DNA from: Mesorhizobium norvegicum
GTDB taxonomy: Bacteria > Pseudomonadota > Alphaproteobacteria > Rhizobiales > Rhizobiaceae
NCBI RefSeq assembly: GCF_004919685.1
Contig: NZ_SMYZ01000084.1
Location: forward strand, 39,509-103,508
Direction: 5' to 3'
DNA: 64,000 nucleotides
The position numbers were made by a program, and so were the translations under genes. The first letter of the stretch is position 1. Each line of letters begins with the position of its first letter. This document shows positions 7,546 to 15,908 of the stretch, one piece after another. The notes beneath the pieces were generated by a model, which worked only from the letters and a program-made list of their open reading frames with translations, did no database searches and was not told the origin of the DNA.

Positions 7546-8697
7546 TCACTGTACGATCAAGTCGAGATCATGGCGGGACAGCGGCTTGGGCTGGGATTCG
7601 GTGGTCAGGTAGGTGCGGCCAAGCGTCATCGCCGTCTCGGTGTCGGAATCCATGATGATCATGTGGGCGAACAGCGTCATGTTCGGCGCGATCGGTTCCG
7701 GGTTGCCCTGGTAGAACATCGGCATGTCCATCCAAGACGGTGTGAAGCGGGCGCCGACCGAGTAGCCGCAGGCGTTCAGCCGGTGCTTGGTCAGGCCGTG
7801 CGCCTCCATGGTGCGGGCGTGCGCATCGAACACGTCGCCGAAGCTGTTGCCCGGCATCATCGCCTTCTCGACGGCCAGAAGGGCGGCGCGGGCGGCGTCG
7901 AACAGCTCTTGATGGCGCTTCGACACCTTGCCGGTCAGCACCGTGCGCATCATCGGCGCATGGTAGTGGTTGAAGACGCCGGCCCATTCAAGCGTCAGCT
8001 GGTCGTTCTTGGTGAGCTTGCGGCGGCCGGCCTTGTAGCGGCACAGCAGCGCATCGATACCGGAGCCGATGATGAACTCGTTGGCCGGATAGTCGCCGCC
8101 GCCGGCAAAGACCGCACCTTGCATGGCGGCGAGGATCAGGGCTTCGTCGCCGCCCTGCTTGATCAGCGGCAAGGCCGCGTCGAGCGCATCGTCGGAGAGA
8201 TTGGCGGCCTTCTCGGCCTTGGCGATTTCGGCCGGGCTCTTGAACAGCCGCAGCCGGCCGACAATGCCGGACGCATCGGCGATCTGGCCGAAGGTCTGCA
8301 ACTGTTCGTCGAGCCGGCGGCCATTGAAGGCGGTCAGGCCGTGGGTGTCGTATTCGACGCCGATGCGGGCGCCGAGCAGGTCGAGCTCGTTGAGCAGATT
8401 GCGCAGGTCGACCGCCGGATTGGCGCCGTTGCGGTCGGTCCACAGAACGATGTTGTCGATGATCGAGGTCTGGCGCGCCTGGCGCAGATCGGCCGAGCGG
8501 GTGAGCAACACCATCGAACCGTCGGCCTTCACCACCAGGCACTGGAAGAAGCAGAAGCCGAACGTGTCGTAGCCGGTCAGCCAGTACATGCTTTCCTGCG
8601 CGAACAGCAGGATGGCATCGAGCTTCTTCTCGGCCATCTCGATCATCAGCCGGTCGCGCCGCGCGTCAAATTCCGATCGTTCAAAATGCAGCGCCAT
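7546..8697 (-). CDS. M24 (pita-bread) family hydrolase lacking metal ligands, creatinase/DoeA-like
   Basis: A 383-residue protein with a creatinase N-domain followed by an M24 catalytic fold. Annotation tools would call it Xaa-Pro aminopeptidase, but the metal ligands are absent: the first Asp motif reads LEWAGVFNHYHAPMMRT, and the His motif GHGIG is GYSVGARFTPSWMD. This pattern resembles creatinase and ectoine hydrolase (DoeA), which work without metal on C-N bonds of small molecules. The ATG overlaps the pgeF stop by one base (TAATG), implying translational coupling. No ectoine genes are nearby, so the substrate is open. Confidence 0.8.
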   Translation of the reverse strand: MALHFERSEFDARRDRLMIEMAEKKLDAILLFAQESMYWLTGYDTFGFCFFQCLVVKADGSMVLLTRSADLRQARQTSIIDNIVLWTDRNGANPAVDLRNLLNELDLLGARIGVEYDTHGLTAFNGRRLDEQLQTFGQIADASGIVGRLRLFKSPAEIAKAEKAANLSDDALDAALPLIKQGGDEALILAAMQGAVFAGGGDYPANEFIIGSGIDALLCRYKAGRRKLTKNDQLTLEWAGVFNHYHAPMMRTVLTGKVSKRHQELFDAARAALLAVEKAMMPGNSFGDVFDAHARTMEAHGLTKHRLNACGYSVGARFTPSWMDMPMFYQGNPEPIAPNMTLFAHMIIMDSDTETAMTLGRTYLTTESQPKPLSRHDLDLIVQ

Positions 8698-9491
8698 TAT
8701 TCCCTCTCCAAAACGATTGCCGAAACCTGCCGGCCGTAATCGGGTTCCTTGCGGTGCGTGGTGCGCCGGTAGGAGTAAAACAGATCTTCCTCGGCATAGG
8801 TGCAGCGGCCGAGGCCCTCGGCCGTCACGCCGGCCTTGGCCAGCCGGTCGACCGTGTAGCGGTTGAGGTCGAACGTGGCATGGCCGGCTTTGGCGGAGGG
8901 CGCGAAATAGCCGATGTTTTCGGCGTCGGCCTCGACGAAGCGGGCGACGAATTCCGGCCCGACCTCATAGTTATCAGGGCCGATCGAGGGGCCGAGCACG
9001 GCGACGATGTTTTCGCGCCGGGCGCCGAGGCTTTCCATGGCGAGGATGGTGTTCTCGAGCACACCGGTGAAAGCGCCTTTCCAGCCGGCATGCGCGGCGC
9101 CGATGATGCGCGCCTCAGCATCCGCGAACAGCACCGGACCGCAATCGGCAGTCGAGGCGCCGATGGCGATGCCTGGCCGATCGGTGACGATGGCGTCTGC
9201 CTTGGGCCGTTCGCCGGCAAAGGGTTCGCTAGCGATGATGACGTCGGGCGAATGGATCTGCCAGGCAGTCAACAGATGGCTTGCGGGCACGCCCATCCAG
9301 GCGGCGACGCGGGCGCGGTTCTCGGCCACCAGCGCCTGGTCGTCGTCCGATCCGGTGCCGATGTTGAGGCCCTGATAGATGCCGCTGGAGACACCGCCGA
9401 TGCGGGTGAAATAGCCGTGGCGGATGCCTTGTGCCTGCGCTTTGTCCAGCAGCGGCGACCGAACGGGATCCGGTTTGGTCTGATTCAACAT
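8697..9491 (-). CDS. pgeF: YfiH/PgeF-family protein (peptidoglycan editing factor, purine nucleoside phosphorylase-like)
   Basis: 264 residues of the former 'laccase domain' Cu-oxidase_4 family. YfiH/PgeF removes L-Ser-containing muropeptide intermediates in E. coli and related proteins phosphorolyse purine nucleosides. Key residues are visible: the metal-site His in TAWQIHSPDV, Cys in TADCGPVLFADAEA and His in GAAHAGWKGAFTGVLE, then LGPSIGPDNYEVG. The frame stays open upstream to 9872 but that part overlaps the methyltransferase gene; the family N-terminus starts at the ATG at 9491. It follows the MidA-like gene and overlaps the M24-type gene by one base. Confidence 0.92.
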   Translation of the reverse strand: MLNQTKPDPVRSPLLDKAQAQGIRHGYFTRIGGVSSGIYQGLNIGTGSDDDQALVAENRARVAAWMGVPASHLLTAWQIHSPDVIIASEPFAGERPKADAIVTDRPGIAIGASTADCGPVLFADAEARIIGAAHAGWKGAFTGVLENTILAMESLGARRENIVAVLGPSIGPDNYEVGPEFVARFVEADAENIGYFAPSAKAGHATFDLNRYTVDRLAKAGVTAEGLGRCTYAEEDLFYSYRRTTHRKEPDYGRQVSAIVLERE

Positions 9492-9609
9492 GCGGGCGTT
9501 GTTGTCCGTGTGGGCGGTTTCGTCAAGAAAAAGTCCGGGTGCAAAATGCAGCGGCGGGTGGCACCGTGCTCTTGCCGGACGGGAGATTGGGAGGGCCGGC
9601 AGTGAAAAG

Positions 9610-10698
9610 TCAATCCGCTGTGGCAAACGGCCGAACGGCCACGCCGCGCGGCAGCATGGCAAGCACCTTGAAAAGATCGCCCATGGCTTGCGGCCCGGCA
9701 AGGCGTTCGACGGCCTCAGTGATCTTGTCGCGAGCCGCCTGGTCGGCACCAGCGCCGAGCCGGCCGGCGCGTTCGAGAATGCCCATGCCGAGCAGAAAGT
9801 CGCCCTGCGTCGACAGATGGGCGTCGAGGCCATGCGCACGCACGATTGCGGCAAGGGCGGCGAAATCGACATGGGTGGTCAGGTCGGCCTCGCCGGGATT
9901 GGCCAGCACATCTTCGTGATTGTGGCTGCGCAAAGCCTGCAGCGTGTCGCCGATACCCGGCTGGAGATGCCCATAATCGAGGAACAGGCCGGCGCCGCCA
10001 TGCCTGGATATGCGCTCGGCGATGGCGGCCATGAGTGCGGTGCGGGCAGGTGCCACTTCGACGATAGCGCCTTGCGGGGCGTCCGCGGCTTCGGCGGGTA
10101 ACAGTGTCGGGTCAACCGAGCCGGCGCCGGCGAAGAAGCGCAGCTCGTTGGTGTCATCGAGGCCAACCATACGCTCGCGCCAGCCTGCGCCGGCGCGGAT
10201 GAACTGGCGGACGGGCACGGCGTCGAACAATTCGTTGCCGATGATGAACAGCGGTTGTTGCGCCAAGGTCTCGATGGTTTCGTGCCAACGAACCGCGAAA
10301 GGTGTGACGCCAAGCGTCTGTTGCTGCACCTCTGTCAGGCGCGGGCTGGTCTCGATCATGGCGAAGGTGGCGCCGTTGGTCAGATCAGGATCAAGCCGCG
10401 ACAGCGTGCGCAGCATGTCCTTCATCAGCGTGCCGCGACCGGGGCCGATCTCGGCGATGGTAACCGGCAGCGGCCGGCCGCTCGCTGCCCAAGCCTGGTA
10501 GAGCCACACGGCGACCAGTTCGCCGAACATCTGGCTGATCTCGGGCGCGGTGATGAAGTCGCCGGCCGCACCAAAGGGCTCGCGCGTCGTGTAGTAGCCG
10601 TCCTGCGGGTCGAACAGGCACAGCGCCATGTATTCGTTGACGGGAAGCGCCCCCAGTGCCTCGATCAGGTCGACGATGCGGGTTTTCAGCCGTGTCAT
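9610..10698 (-). CDS. Class I SAM-dependent methyltransferase, MidA/NDUFAF7 family
   Basis: A 362-residue protein. The N-terminus VNEYMALCLFDPQDGYYTTR and FGAAGDFITAPEISQMFGEL are signature segments of the MidA/NDUFAF7 family, whose mitochondrial member methylates an Arg of complex I subunit NDUFS2. The SAM motif is AEIGPGRGTLMKDMLR near residue 95, followed by IGNELFDAVPVRQF. Its ATG overlaps the lgt stop (ATGA), so it is translationally coupled to lgt; the upstream open frame is only the lgt shadow. The bacterial substrate is not established, though complex I assembly is the obvious guess. Confidence 0.93.
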   Translation of the reverse strand: MTRLKTRIVDLIEALGALPVNEYMALCLFDPQDGYYTTREPFGAAGDFITAPEISQMFGELVAVWLYQAWAASGRPLPVTIAEIGPGRGTLMKDMLRTLSRLDPDLTNGATFAMIETSPRLTEVQQQTLGVTPFAVRWHETIETLAQQPLFIIGNELFDAVPVRQFIRAGAGWRERMVGLDDTNELRFFAGAGSVDPTLLPAEAADAPQGAIVEVAPARTALMAAIAERISRHGGAGLFLDYGHLQPGIGDTLQALRSHNHEDVLANPGEADLTTHVDFAALAAIVRAHGLDAHLSTQGDFLLGMGILERAGRLGAGADQAARDKITEAVERLAGPQAMGDLFKVLAMLPRGVAVRPFATAD

Positions 10699-11549
10699 GC
10701 CGGCTGTGGCTGTGCCACCGGCTTGGCGGTCAGCATCGCCCAGATACCGGCCAGCACCATCGGCGACGACAGGATCATGCCCATGGTCAGCCAGTTGGTG
10801 CCGAGAAGATAGCCGAGCTGCTGGTCGGGCTCGCGGAAGAACTCGACGAAGATGCGCGACAGGCCATAGCCGCAGATGAAGGCGCCGCCGACGAAGCGCG
10901 GCGTCTTCAGCTTGAGGCGCGAATGGGTGAGGAAGCGCAGCACGAGGAACAGCACGACGCCCTCGAGCAGCGCCTCGTAGAGCTGGCTCGGATGACGGGC
11001 AAACGGCCCGCCATTGGGGAATTCGAACGCCCAGGGCACGTCGGTTGGCCGGCCCCACAGCTCGGAATTGATGAAATTGGCGACGCGCACCAGGCCAAGG
11101 CCGACCGGCACGCCGGCCGCCACGACGTCAAACAGCGACCAGGTGCGGATGCCGCGCTTGATGGAGAACAGCGTCATGGCCAGGATGACGCCGAGCAGGC
11201 CGCCATGGAACGACATGCCGCCTTGCCAGACCGCGAAGATGTCGCGCGGGTGCGCGATGTAGCGCGGCAGGTCGTAAAACAGCACATAGCCGGTGCGGCC
11301 GCCCAGCACGACGCCGATGGCCGCCCAGACGATGAAATCGTCGAGGTCCTCCGGCTTCATCGGCAGGACGCCGTTCGGCCACAGCCTGGCATTGGCGGCA
11401 AGCCGCTTGGCATACCACCAGGCGAACAGGATGCCGACGATGTAGCCGACACCATACCAGTGCACGGCCAGCGGCCCGATCTGGATGAGGATCGGGTTGA
11501 TGTTGGGGAAGGGCAATGAGGCCAGCGGCAGCAGGAAATATTCGTTCAA
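10695..11549 (-). CDS. lgt: Prolipoprotein diacylglyceryl transferase
   Basis: A 284-residue inner-membrane enzyme that transfers diacylglyceryl from phosphatidylglycerol to the lipobox Cys of prolipoproteins. About seven membrane segments are visible, with the Lgt signature RVANFINSELWGRPTDVPWA and the YGVGYIVGILFAWWYAKR segment. The conserved HPSQLYEALLEGVVL contains the substrate-site residues. First gene of the run lgt, MidA-like, pgeF, M24, lipoprotein, prs. It is divergent from the UbiK-like gene. Confidence 0.97.
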   Translation of the reverse strand: MNEYFLLPLASLPFPNINPILIQIGPLAVHWYGVGYIVGILFAWWYAKRLAANARLWPNGVLPMKPEDLDDFIVWAAIGVVLGGRTGYVLFYDLPRYIAHPRDIFAVWQGGMSFHGGLLGVILAMTLFSIKRGIRTWSLFDVVAAGVPVGLGLVRVANFINSELWGRPTDVPWAFEFPNGGPFARHPSQLYEALLEGVVLFLVLRFLTHSRLKLKTPRFVGGAFICGYGLSRIFVEFFREPDQQLGYLLGTNWLTMGMILSSPMVLAGIWAMLTAKPVAQPQPA

Positions 11550-11717
11550 CGGGGAACTCTCGGTTGCGATCGCGTTTGGGCGCGGACCATGCGGCAGGGT
11601 TTTGGCAGGGTCAAGGCAAGGTGGAACGCTCCCGACTTGATGCCGCAGCAGGCTTCAACGTTCTTGCATTCCGCGCGCAGCGCCACTACGTCATCTGAGC
11701 AAGCGCGAGGATTTGCC

Positions 11718-12020
11718 ATGTCGACCGGACCGAACCGCATTCTCGATGAATTCGCCAAGCTGATGACCGATGCCGCCGGCGCCGCCCAGGGCGTGCGCCG
11801 TGAGGTGGAGACCGCCTTCAAGGGGCAGGCCGAACGCATTCTCAACACCATGGACGTGGTGCAGCGCGAAGAGTTCGAAGCGGCACGCGAGATGGCCGCC
11901 AAGGCCCGGGAAGAAAACACCCGCCTTGCCGAGCGTATCGAGGCGCTCGAGGCGAAGCTTGCGGAATTGACCGGGCAGGCCGCACCGGCGGCGGCGGCCA
12001 AGCCCCGCGCAAAAAAATAA
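11718..12020 (+). CDS. UbiK/BMFP-family coiled-coil accessory protein
   Basis: A 100-residue protein: PNRILDEFAKLMTDAAGAAQ then a long amphipathic coiled coil (EEFEAAREMAAKAREENTRL, ERIEALEAKLAEL) and an Ala/Lys-rich tail. This is the BMFP (YqiC) family; the enterobacterial member UbiK assists the aerobic ubiquinone biosynthesis complex and binds lipids. The start is set by GAGG in GCGCGAGGATTTGCC before the ATG; an upstream in-frame ATG at 11589 lies in the lgt promoter region. A role in ubiquinone synthesis is by family only. Confidence 0.85.
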   Translation: MSTGPNRILDEFAKLMTDAAGAAQGVRREVETAFKGQAERILNTMDVVQREEFEAAREMAAKAREENTRLAERIEALEAKLAELTGQAAPAAAAKPRAKK

Positions 12021-12344
12021 TCGTTAAACTTTTCCACATAGCCCGATCCTGAAAAGCGCTTTGCCGTGAATCGCTTAACGGCATTGCATGAATCTTTGTG
12101 ACAGCGGCTTTCCACATGCGAATGACGCAGTGCGAAAAATTGGGCTGTTCACGCGACTCCCGATCAATAGACTGAATTTGTTGCATGATTCGGAGCAGGG
12201 TCATGCGGCCGGGCGGTGGGGTCCGGTCTGGGGTCTTTGTGTCGAGAAGTCCTGGCCGTCCGAGTTCTAGACAAGATTGTTCGTTGTGTGTGCCCTCCCG
12301 CGGAGCGTGTGGCGGCGCTCGTACAGAACGACAGGAAGCATTCC
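12021..12344. promoter_or_regulatory. Upstream region of the YbjN gene with four GANTC sites
   Basis: This 324-base spacer holds no convincing ORF. It contains GANTC, the target of the alphaproteobacterial cell-cycle methyltransferase CcrM, at 12068-12072, 12090-12094, 12155-12159 and 12187-12191: four sites in 124 bp, where about one per 256 bp is expected in random sequence. Clustered GANTC sites often mark promoters sensitive to hemimethylation. Confidence 0.45.
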
Positions 12345-12845
12345 ATGGAACTTCTCGAACTCGAATTCTCCCGCGAAATCCATCCGGTGGATGTTATCGA
12401 GCAGGTGGCCCACAACAACGACTGGTCCTTTGAGCGGGCCGGCGACGACGAGATTTCGATCTCGGTTGCCGGAAGCTGGACCGACTATCACGTCTCCTTC
12501 TCGTGGATGGAGGATTTCGAGGCCCTGCACTTGGCCTGTGCCTTCGACATCAAGGTGCCGGAGACCCGCGCGCTGGAAGTGATGCGGCTCTTGTCGCTGA
12601 TTAACGAGCAGATGCTGTTCGGTCATTTCGACCTCTGGGAGCAGGAGGGCGCGATCATGTTCCGCCAGTCGCTGCTTCTGGCCGGCGGGGTCGAGCCGTC
12701 GAGCCAGCAGGTTGAAGTCTTGCTGTCGTCGGCGCTGGAAGCCTGTGAATGCTATTTCCAGGCCTTCCAATTCGTCGTCTGGTCGGGAACCTCGGCCAAG
12801 GACGCACTGGCCGGCGTGCTGTTCGAGACCTACGGCAACGCCTGA
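12345..12845 (+). CDS. YbjN domain-containing protein
   Basis: A 166-residue acidic cytosolic protein of the alphaproteobacterial YbjN family. It has IHPVDVIEQVAHNNDWSFER, AGSWTDYHVSFSWMEDFEAL and RLLSLINEQMLFGHFDLWEQ, the last being the chaperone-fold helix typical of type III secretion chaperone-like YbjN proteins. The start at 12345 follows AGGAAG; the open frame upstream to 12216 lacks conserved sequence. It is 13 bases upstream of csaA and probably co-transcribed with it. Function is not established; E. coli YbjN affects stress tolerance and motility. Confidence 0.85.
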   Translation: MELLELEFSREIHPVDVIEQVAHNNDWSFERAGDDEISISVAGSWTDYHVSFSWMEDFEALHLACAFDIKVPETRALEVMRLLSLINEQMLFGHFDLWEQEGAIMFRQSLLLAGGVEPSSQQVEVLLSSALEACECYFQAFQFVVWSGTSAKDALAGVLFETYGNA

Positions 12846-12858
12846 GCCAAAGACCAAG

Positions 12859-13218
12859 ATGAGTTCGAGCAGCGAGCGCAAGCCCGAGATCAGTTTTGCC
12901 GATTTCGATCGTGTCGACATCCGCGCCGGCACGATCGTCGAAGCTGAACCGTTTCCGCAGGCGCGCAAGCCCGCATTCAAGCTGAAGATCGATTTTGGCG
13001 CCGACATTGGCATCAAGAAATCGTCGGCGCAGATCACCAAATACTATGCGCCTGAAACGCTGATCGGCCGGCAAGTGTTCGCGGTGGTCAATTTCCCACC
13101 GCGCCAGATCGGCCCGTTCATGTCGGAAGTGCTGACGCTCGGCTTTCCCGACGAGGAGGGCGCCGTGGTGCTCGGCGCCATCGAGCGCAAGGTGCCGGAC
13201 GGCGGCAGATTGTTTTAG
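12859..13218 (+). CDS. csaA: tRNA-binding protein CsaA
   Basis: A 119-residue OB-fold protein. FADFDRVDIRAGTIVEAEPF is the EMAP-II/CsaA tRNA-binding start, followed by KSSAQITKYYAPETLIGRQV and VVNFPPRQIGPFMSEVLTLG, closely matching CsaA of other bacteria. CsaA binds tRNA and has been reported as a secretion-associated chaperone. The start at 12859 follows the YbjN stop by 13 bases; there is no separate promoter visible. Its last four bases overlap the end of the convergent glycosyltransferase gene. Confidence 0.9.
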   Translation: MSSSSERKPEISFADFDRVDIRAGTIVEAEPFPQARKPAFKLKIDFGADIGIKKSSAQITKYYAPETLIGRQVFAVVNFPPRQIGPFMSEVLTLGFPDEEGAVVLGAIERKVPDGGRLF

Positions 13219-14237
13219 GCCGCCAGCTTCCGCGTCGTTCCCAACGCCTCCTCGACCGTGTCGAGGAACATCTCCGCACAAGCCTTCCAGCTGTAGCGCA
13301 TGGCGCGCTCTCGTGCCTGCGCGCGGTCGACATTGAGCGCGGCGAGTGAGGCCTCGCGCAGGTCGTTGGAGACCGCGCCGCCAAAGCCGTCGCCGACGAT
13401 ATCGATCGGTCCGGTCACCGGATAGGCGGCGACCGGCGTGCCGCTGGCCAGCGCCTCGATGATGACGTTGCCGAACGTGTCGGTGCGGCTCGGGAAGACG
13501 AAGACGTCGGCCGAGGCATAGATCTCGGCCAGTTCGTCATTGGGGCGATGGCCGAGGAAATGCGCCTGCGGGTACTTGGCCTTCAGCCTCGCAAGCTCGG
13601 GGCCTTCGCCGACGACCACCTTGCTGCCCGGCAGGTCGAGGTCGAGGAAGGCGGAGAGGTTCTTTTCGATGGCGACGCGGCCGACGCAGAGGAAGACCGG
13701 GCCGGGGAAGCCGAGGTCCTTCTTCTTGTCCGGGCGGAAATGGTCGGTGTCGACACCGCGCGTCCATGGCCGCAGCTTGGTGAAGCCGCGCGCCGAAAGG
13801 TCGTCGGCAAGCGACTGGGTGGCGACCAGCGTGCCCTGGCCGGAATTGTGGAAATCGCGCAGCCAGCGATAGGCCCAGCTTTCCGGCACGGGCAGGCGGG
13901 CGCTGAGATATTCGGGAAAGCGCGTGTGATAGCTGGTGGTGAACGGCCGGCCGGCATTGCGGCAATAGCGCCGCGCCATGATGCCGAGCGGACCCTCGGT
14001 GACGATGTGGATGTGGTCCGCCTTGCCGGCTTCGATCAGGCGCGCGACATGGCCGGGCGTGGTCAGCGCCAGCCTTATGTCGGGATAGGTCGGCAAGGGC
14101 AGGGTGCGAAAAATGTTGGGCGTCAGGAAATCCACCGCGACATCGAAGGATTTCAGCGTTTCGGTGAGCCGCTCCAGCGTGTGGACGACGCCGTTGACCT
14201 GCGGGCGCCAGGCGTCGGTGACCATCAGTATGCGCAT
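13215..14237 (-). CDS. Glycosyltransferase family 4 (GT1-type fold)
   Basis: A 340-residue GT-B fold enzyme. The N-terminus MRILMVTDAWRPQVNGVVHT and the acceptor-side HIHIVTEGPLGIMARRYCRN, TSYHTRFPEY match the alpha-mannosyltransferase / DGDG-synthase-like GT4 proteins widespread in alphaproteobacteria. The donor-binding part has VGRVAIEKN (KN motif) and the EX7E-type VFVFPSRTDTFGNVIIEALA. Alphaproteobacterial members glycosylate diacylglycerol or lipids, so a membrane glycolipid role is plausible. It converges with csaA with a 4-base overlap. Confidence 0.88.
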   Translation of the reverse strand: MRILMVTDAWRPQVNGVVHTLERLTETLKSFDVAVDFLTPNIFRTLPLPTYPDIRLALTTPGHVARLIEAGKADHIHIVTEGPLGIMARRYCRNAGRPFTTSYHTRFPEYLSARLPVPESWAYRWLRDFHNSGQGTLVATQSLADDLSARGFTKLRPWTRGVDTDHFRPDKKKDLGFPGPVFLCVGRVAIEKNLSAFLDLDLPGSKVVVGEGPELARLKAKYPQAHFLGHRPNDELAEIYASADVFVFPSRTDTFGNVIIEALASGTPVAAYPVTGPIDIVGDGFGGAVSNDLREASLAALNVDRAQARERAMRYSWKACAEMFLDTVEEALGTTRKLAA

Positions 14238-14413
14238 GGCGGCCCTTTGCAGGAAAGGTCGACGGTTGCCTTGAGACGATGCCGGAACGGCGACCAGCCT
14301 GCTGCTCTCGCTTCGCTCCAGCGCACCCGGGCGGGCACGGGGTCGAAGTGAGGCGGCAAGGCCGAATCAATTGAGGTCGCGCGCTTCATGCGCGCTCTTG
14401 ATCATGGTTTCAT

Positions 14414-14434
14414 GACGGGCGGATGAAGCCCGTC
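14414..14434 (-). terminator. Hairpin after the histidine kinase gene
   Basis: GACGGGC (14414-14420) pairs with GCCCGTC (14428-14434) just downstream of the kinase stop on the minus strand. There is no clear U-tract, so termination activity is uncertain. The 200 bases between the glycosyltransferase start and this kinase contain no other recognisable gene. Confidence 0.4.
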
Positions 14435-14443
14435 CTCCGTCGA

Positions 14444-15859
14444 CTAGGCTGGGACTTTGATGATAGCGCGAAGTCCGCCGAGCGGGCTGTCTTCAAGGGT
14501 GATGTCGCCGCCATGGCTGCGGGCGATGTCGCGGGCGATCGACAGGCCAAGGCCGGTGCCGCTGGCGTCGAGGTTGCGCGCCTCGTCGAGCCGCACGAAG
14601 GGCTTGAACACGTCTTCGCGTCTGTCGGGCGGAATGCCCGGACCATCGTCGTCGATGGTGACCAGAAGCGAGCCGCGGCCATGGGTGGCGTTGACCTCCA
14701 CCGTCTTGGCATAGCGGAAGGCGTTGCCGATGACGTTGGACATCAGCCGGGCAAAGGCGTTCGGCCGCACATGCACATCGGGGTCGCCGGCAAGCGTCGT
14801 CGACAGCTTGCGCTTGCGCAGCCTGGCCTCCTCGTCGAGCTTCTGGAAATAGGCTTCGAGATCGAACCGTCCGGCGTCTTCCGAAGCCTCGCCGCGGGCA
14901 AAGGCGAGATAGCCTTCGAGCATCGACTGCATGTCGTCGATGTCCTGGTCGAGCGCCGCCTTGGTCTCGGCCTTGCCGCCGGAAAGCGCAAGCTGCAGCT
15001 TGAAGCGGGTGAGGATGGTTCGCAGGTCATGGCTGACGCCGGTCAGCATGGCGGTGCGTTGCTCGATCTGGCGCTCTATGCGCTCGCGCATCTGCATGAA
15101 GGCAAAGCCGGCGCGGCGGACCTCCTCGGCGCCGCGCGGCCGGAAATCGCGCGGCATCGGCCGGCCCTTGCCGAAGCTTTCGGCGGCTTCGGCAAGCGTC
15201 AGGATCGGCCGGATCTGGTTGCGCAGGAAGGGAATGGCGATCATCAGGAGCACCAGCGAGGTGCCGACCATCCAGATCAGGAAGATGTGGGTGTTCGAGG
15301 CATAGGCCTGGCTGCGGCGCACGAAGACGCGCAGCACCTTGTTCTCAAGCTGGACGCGCACCTCGACGATGTTGGAATTGCCGACGGTGTCGATCCAGAA
15401 CGGGCGGTTGATCTGGCGGGTGATCTCGGATGACAGAACATCATCCAAAATCGAGAAGAAGGGCTTTGGGCCGGGCGCGGGCAGCGGGTCGGGCGGCAAG
15501 AGGTCGACCTTCAGCTGCATGCGGTCCTGGGCGATGCGGATGATGTTGGTGTAGTCGGCGTCGCGCGGATAGGTTTCGATCAGGTCGATGATGGCGGCGA
15601 TGTCGCGCACGGTGGCCTGCGACAGGCGCTGCGTCACGGTTGCCCAATGTCGCTCCATGAAGACAAAGGCGACGACCGATTGCAGCAGGATCATCGGCGC
15701 GATGACGATGATCAGCGAGCGGGCATAGAGCCGCTTGGGCATGTAGAGCGAGACGAGACGCCAGAAGCGGTTCCAGGCGCGCGGCACCGCCTTCAGCGTC
15801 CGCGTGGCGCGTGCGCTCAAGCCGCCATTGCCCGGCTGTTCCAGTTCCGTGGTTGCCAT
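14444..15859 (-). CDS. EnvZ-like sensor histidine kinase
   Basis: A 471-residue inner-membrane kinase. TM1 (LIIVIAPMILLQSVVAFVFM) and TM2 (IFLIWMVGTSLVLLMIAIPF) flank a periplasmic loop of about 120 residues, followed by HAMP, a DHp domain with the phospho-His in TGVSHDLRTILTRFKLQLAL, and a HATPase domain (NVIGNAFRYAK, DDDGPGIP, GTGLGLSIARDI). The residue after HDLRT is Ile rather than the Pro of EnvZ HDLRTPLTR. The gene is 49 bases downstream of the OmpR-type regulator, so the two form a pair. The stimulus is unknown; osmolarity or envelope state is the family expectation. Confidence 0.93.
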   Translation of the reverse strand: MATTELEQPGNGGLSARATRTLKAVPRAWNRFWRLVSLYMPKRLYARSLIIVIAPMILLQSVVAFVFMERHWATVTQRLSQATVRDIAAIIDLIETYPRDADYTNIIRIAQDRMQLKVDLLPPDPLPAPGPKPFFSILDDVLSSEITRQINRPFWIDTVGNSNIVEVRVQLENKVLRVFVRRSQAYASNTHIFLIWMVGTSLVLLMIAIPFLRNQIRPILTLAEAAESFGKGRPMPRDFRPRGAEEVRRAGFAFMQMRERIERQIEQRTAMLTGVSHDLRTILTRFKLQLALSGGKAETKAALDQDIDDMQSMLEGYLAFARGEASEDAGRFDLEAYFQKLDEEARLRKRKLSTTLAGDPDVHVRPNAFARLMSNVIGNAFRYAKTVEVNATHGRGSLLVTIDDDGPGIPPDRREDVFKPFVRLDEARNLDASGTGLGLSIARDIARSHGGDITLEDSPLGGLRAIIKVPA

Positions 15860-15908
15860 TCGCTCTTTTCGCTTGCCCGCAGCCGTTCAGCCGGCCGCAG
15901 GCGGCATT

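Noticed and set aside
7159..8739. A 526-codon plus-strand frame opposite the M24-type gene
   Set aside because: Antisense of two well-supported minus-strand genes; no motif.
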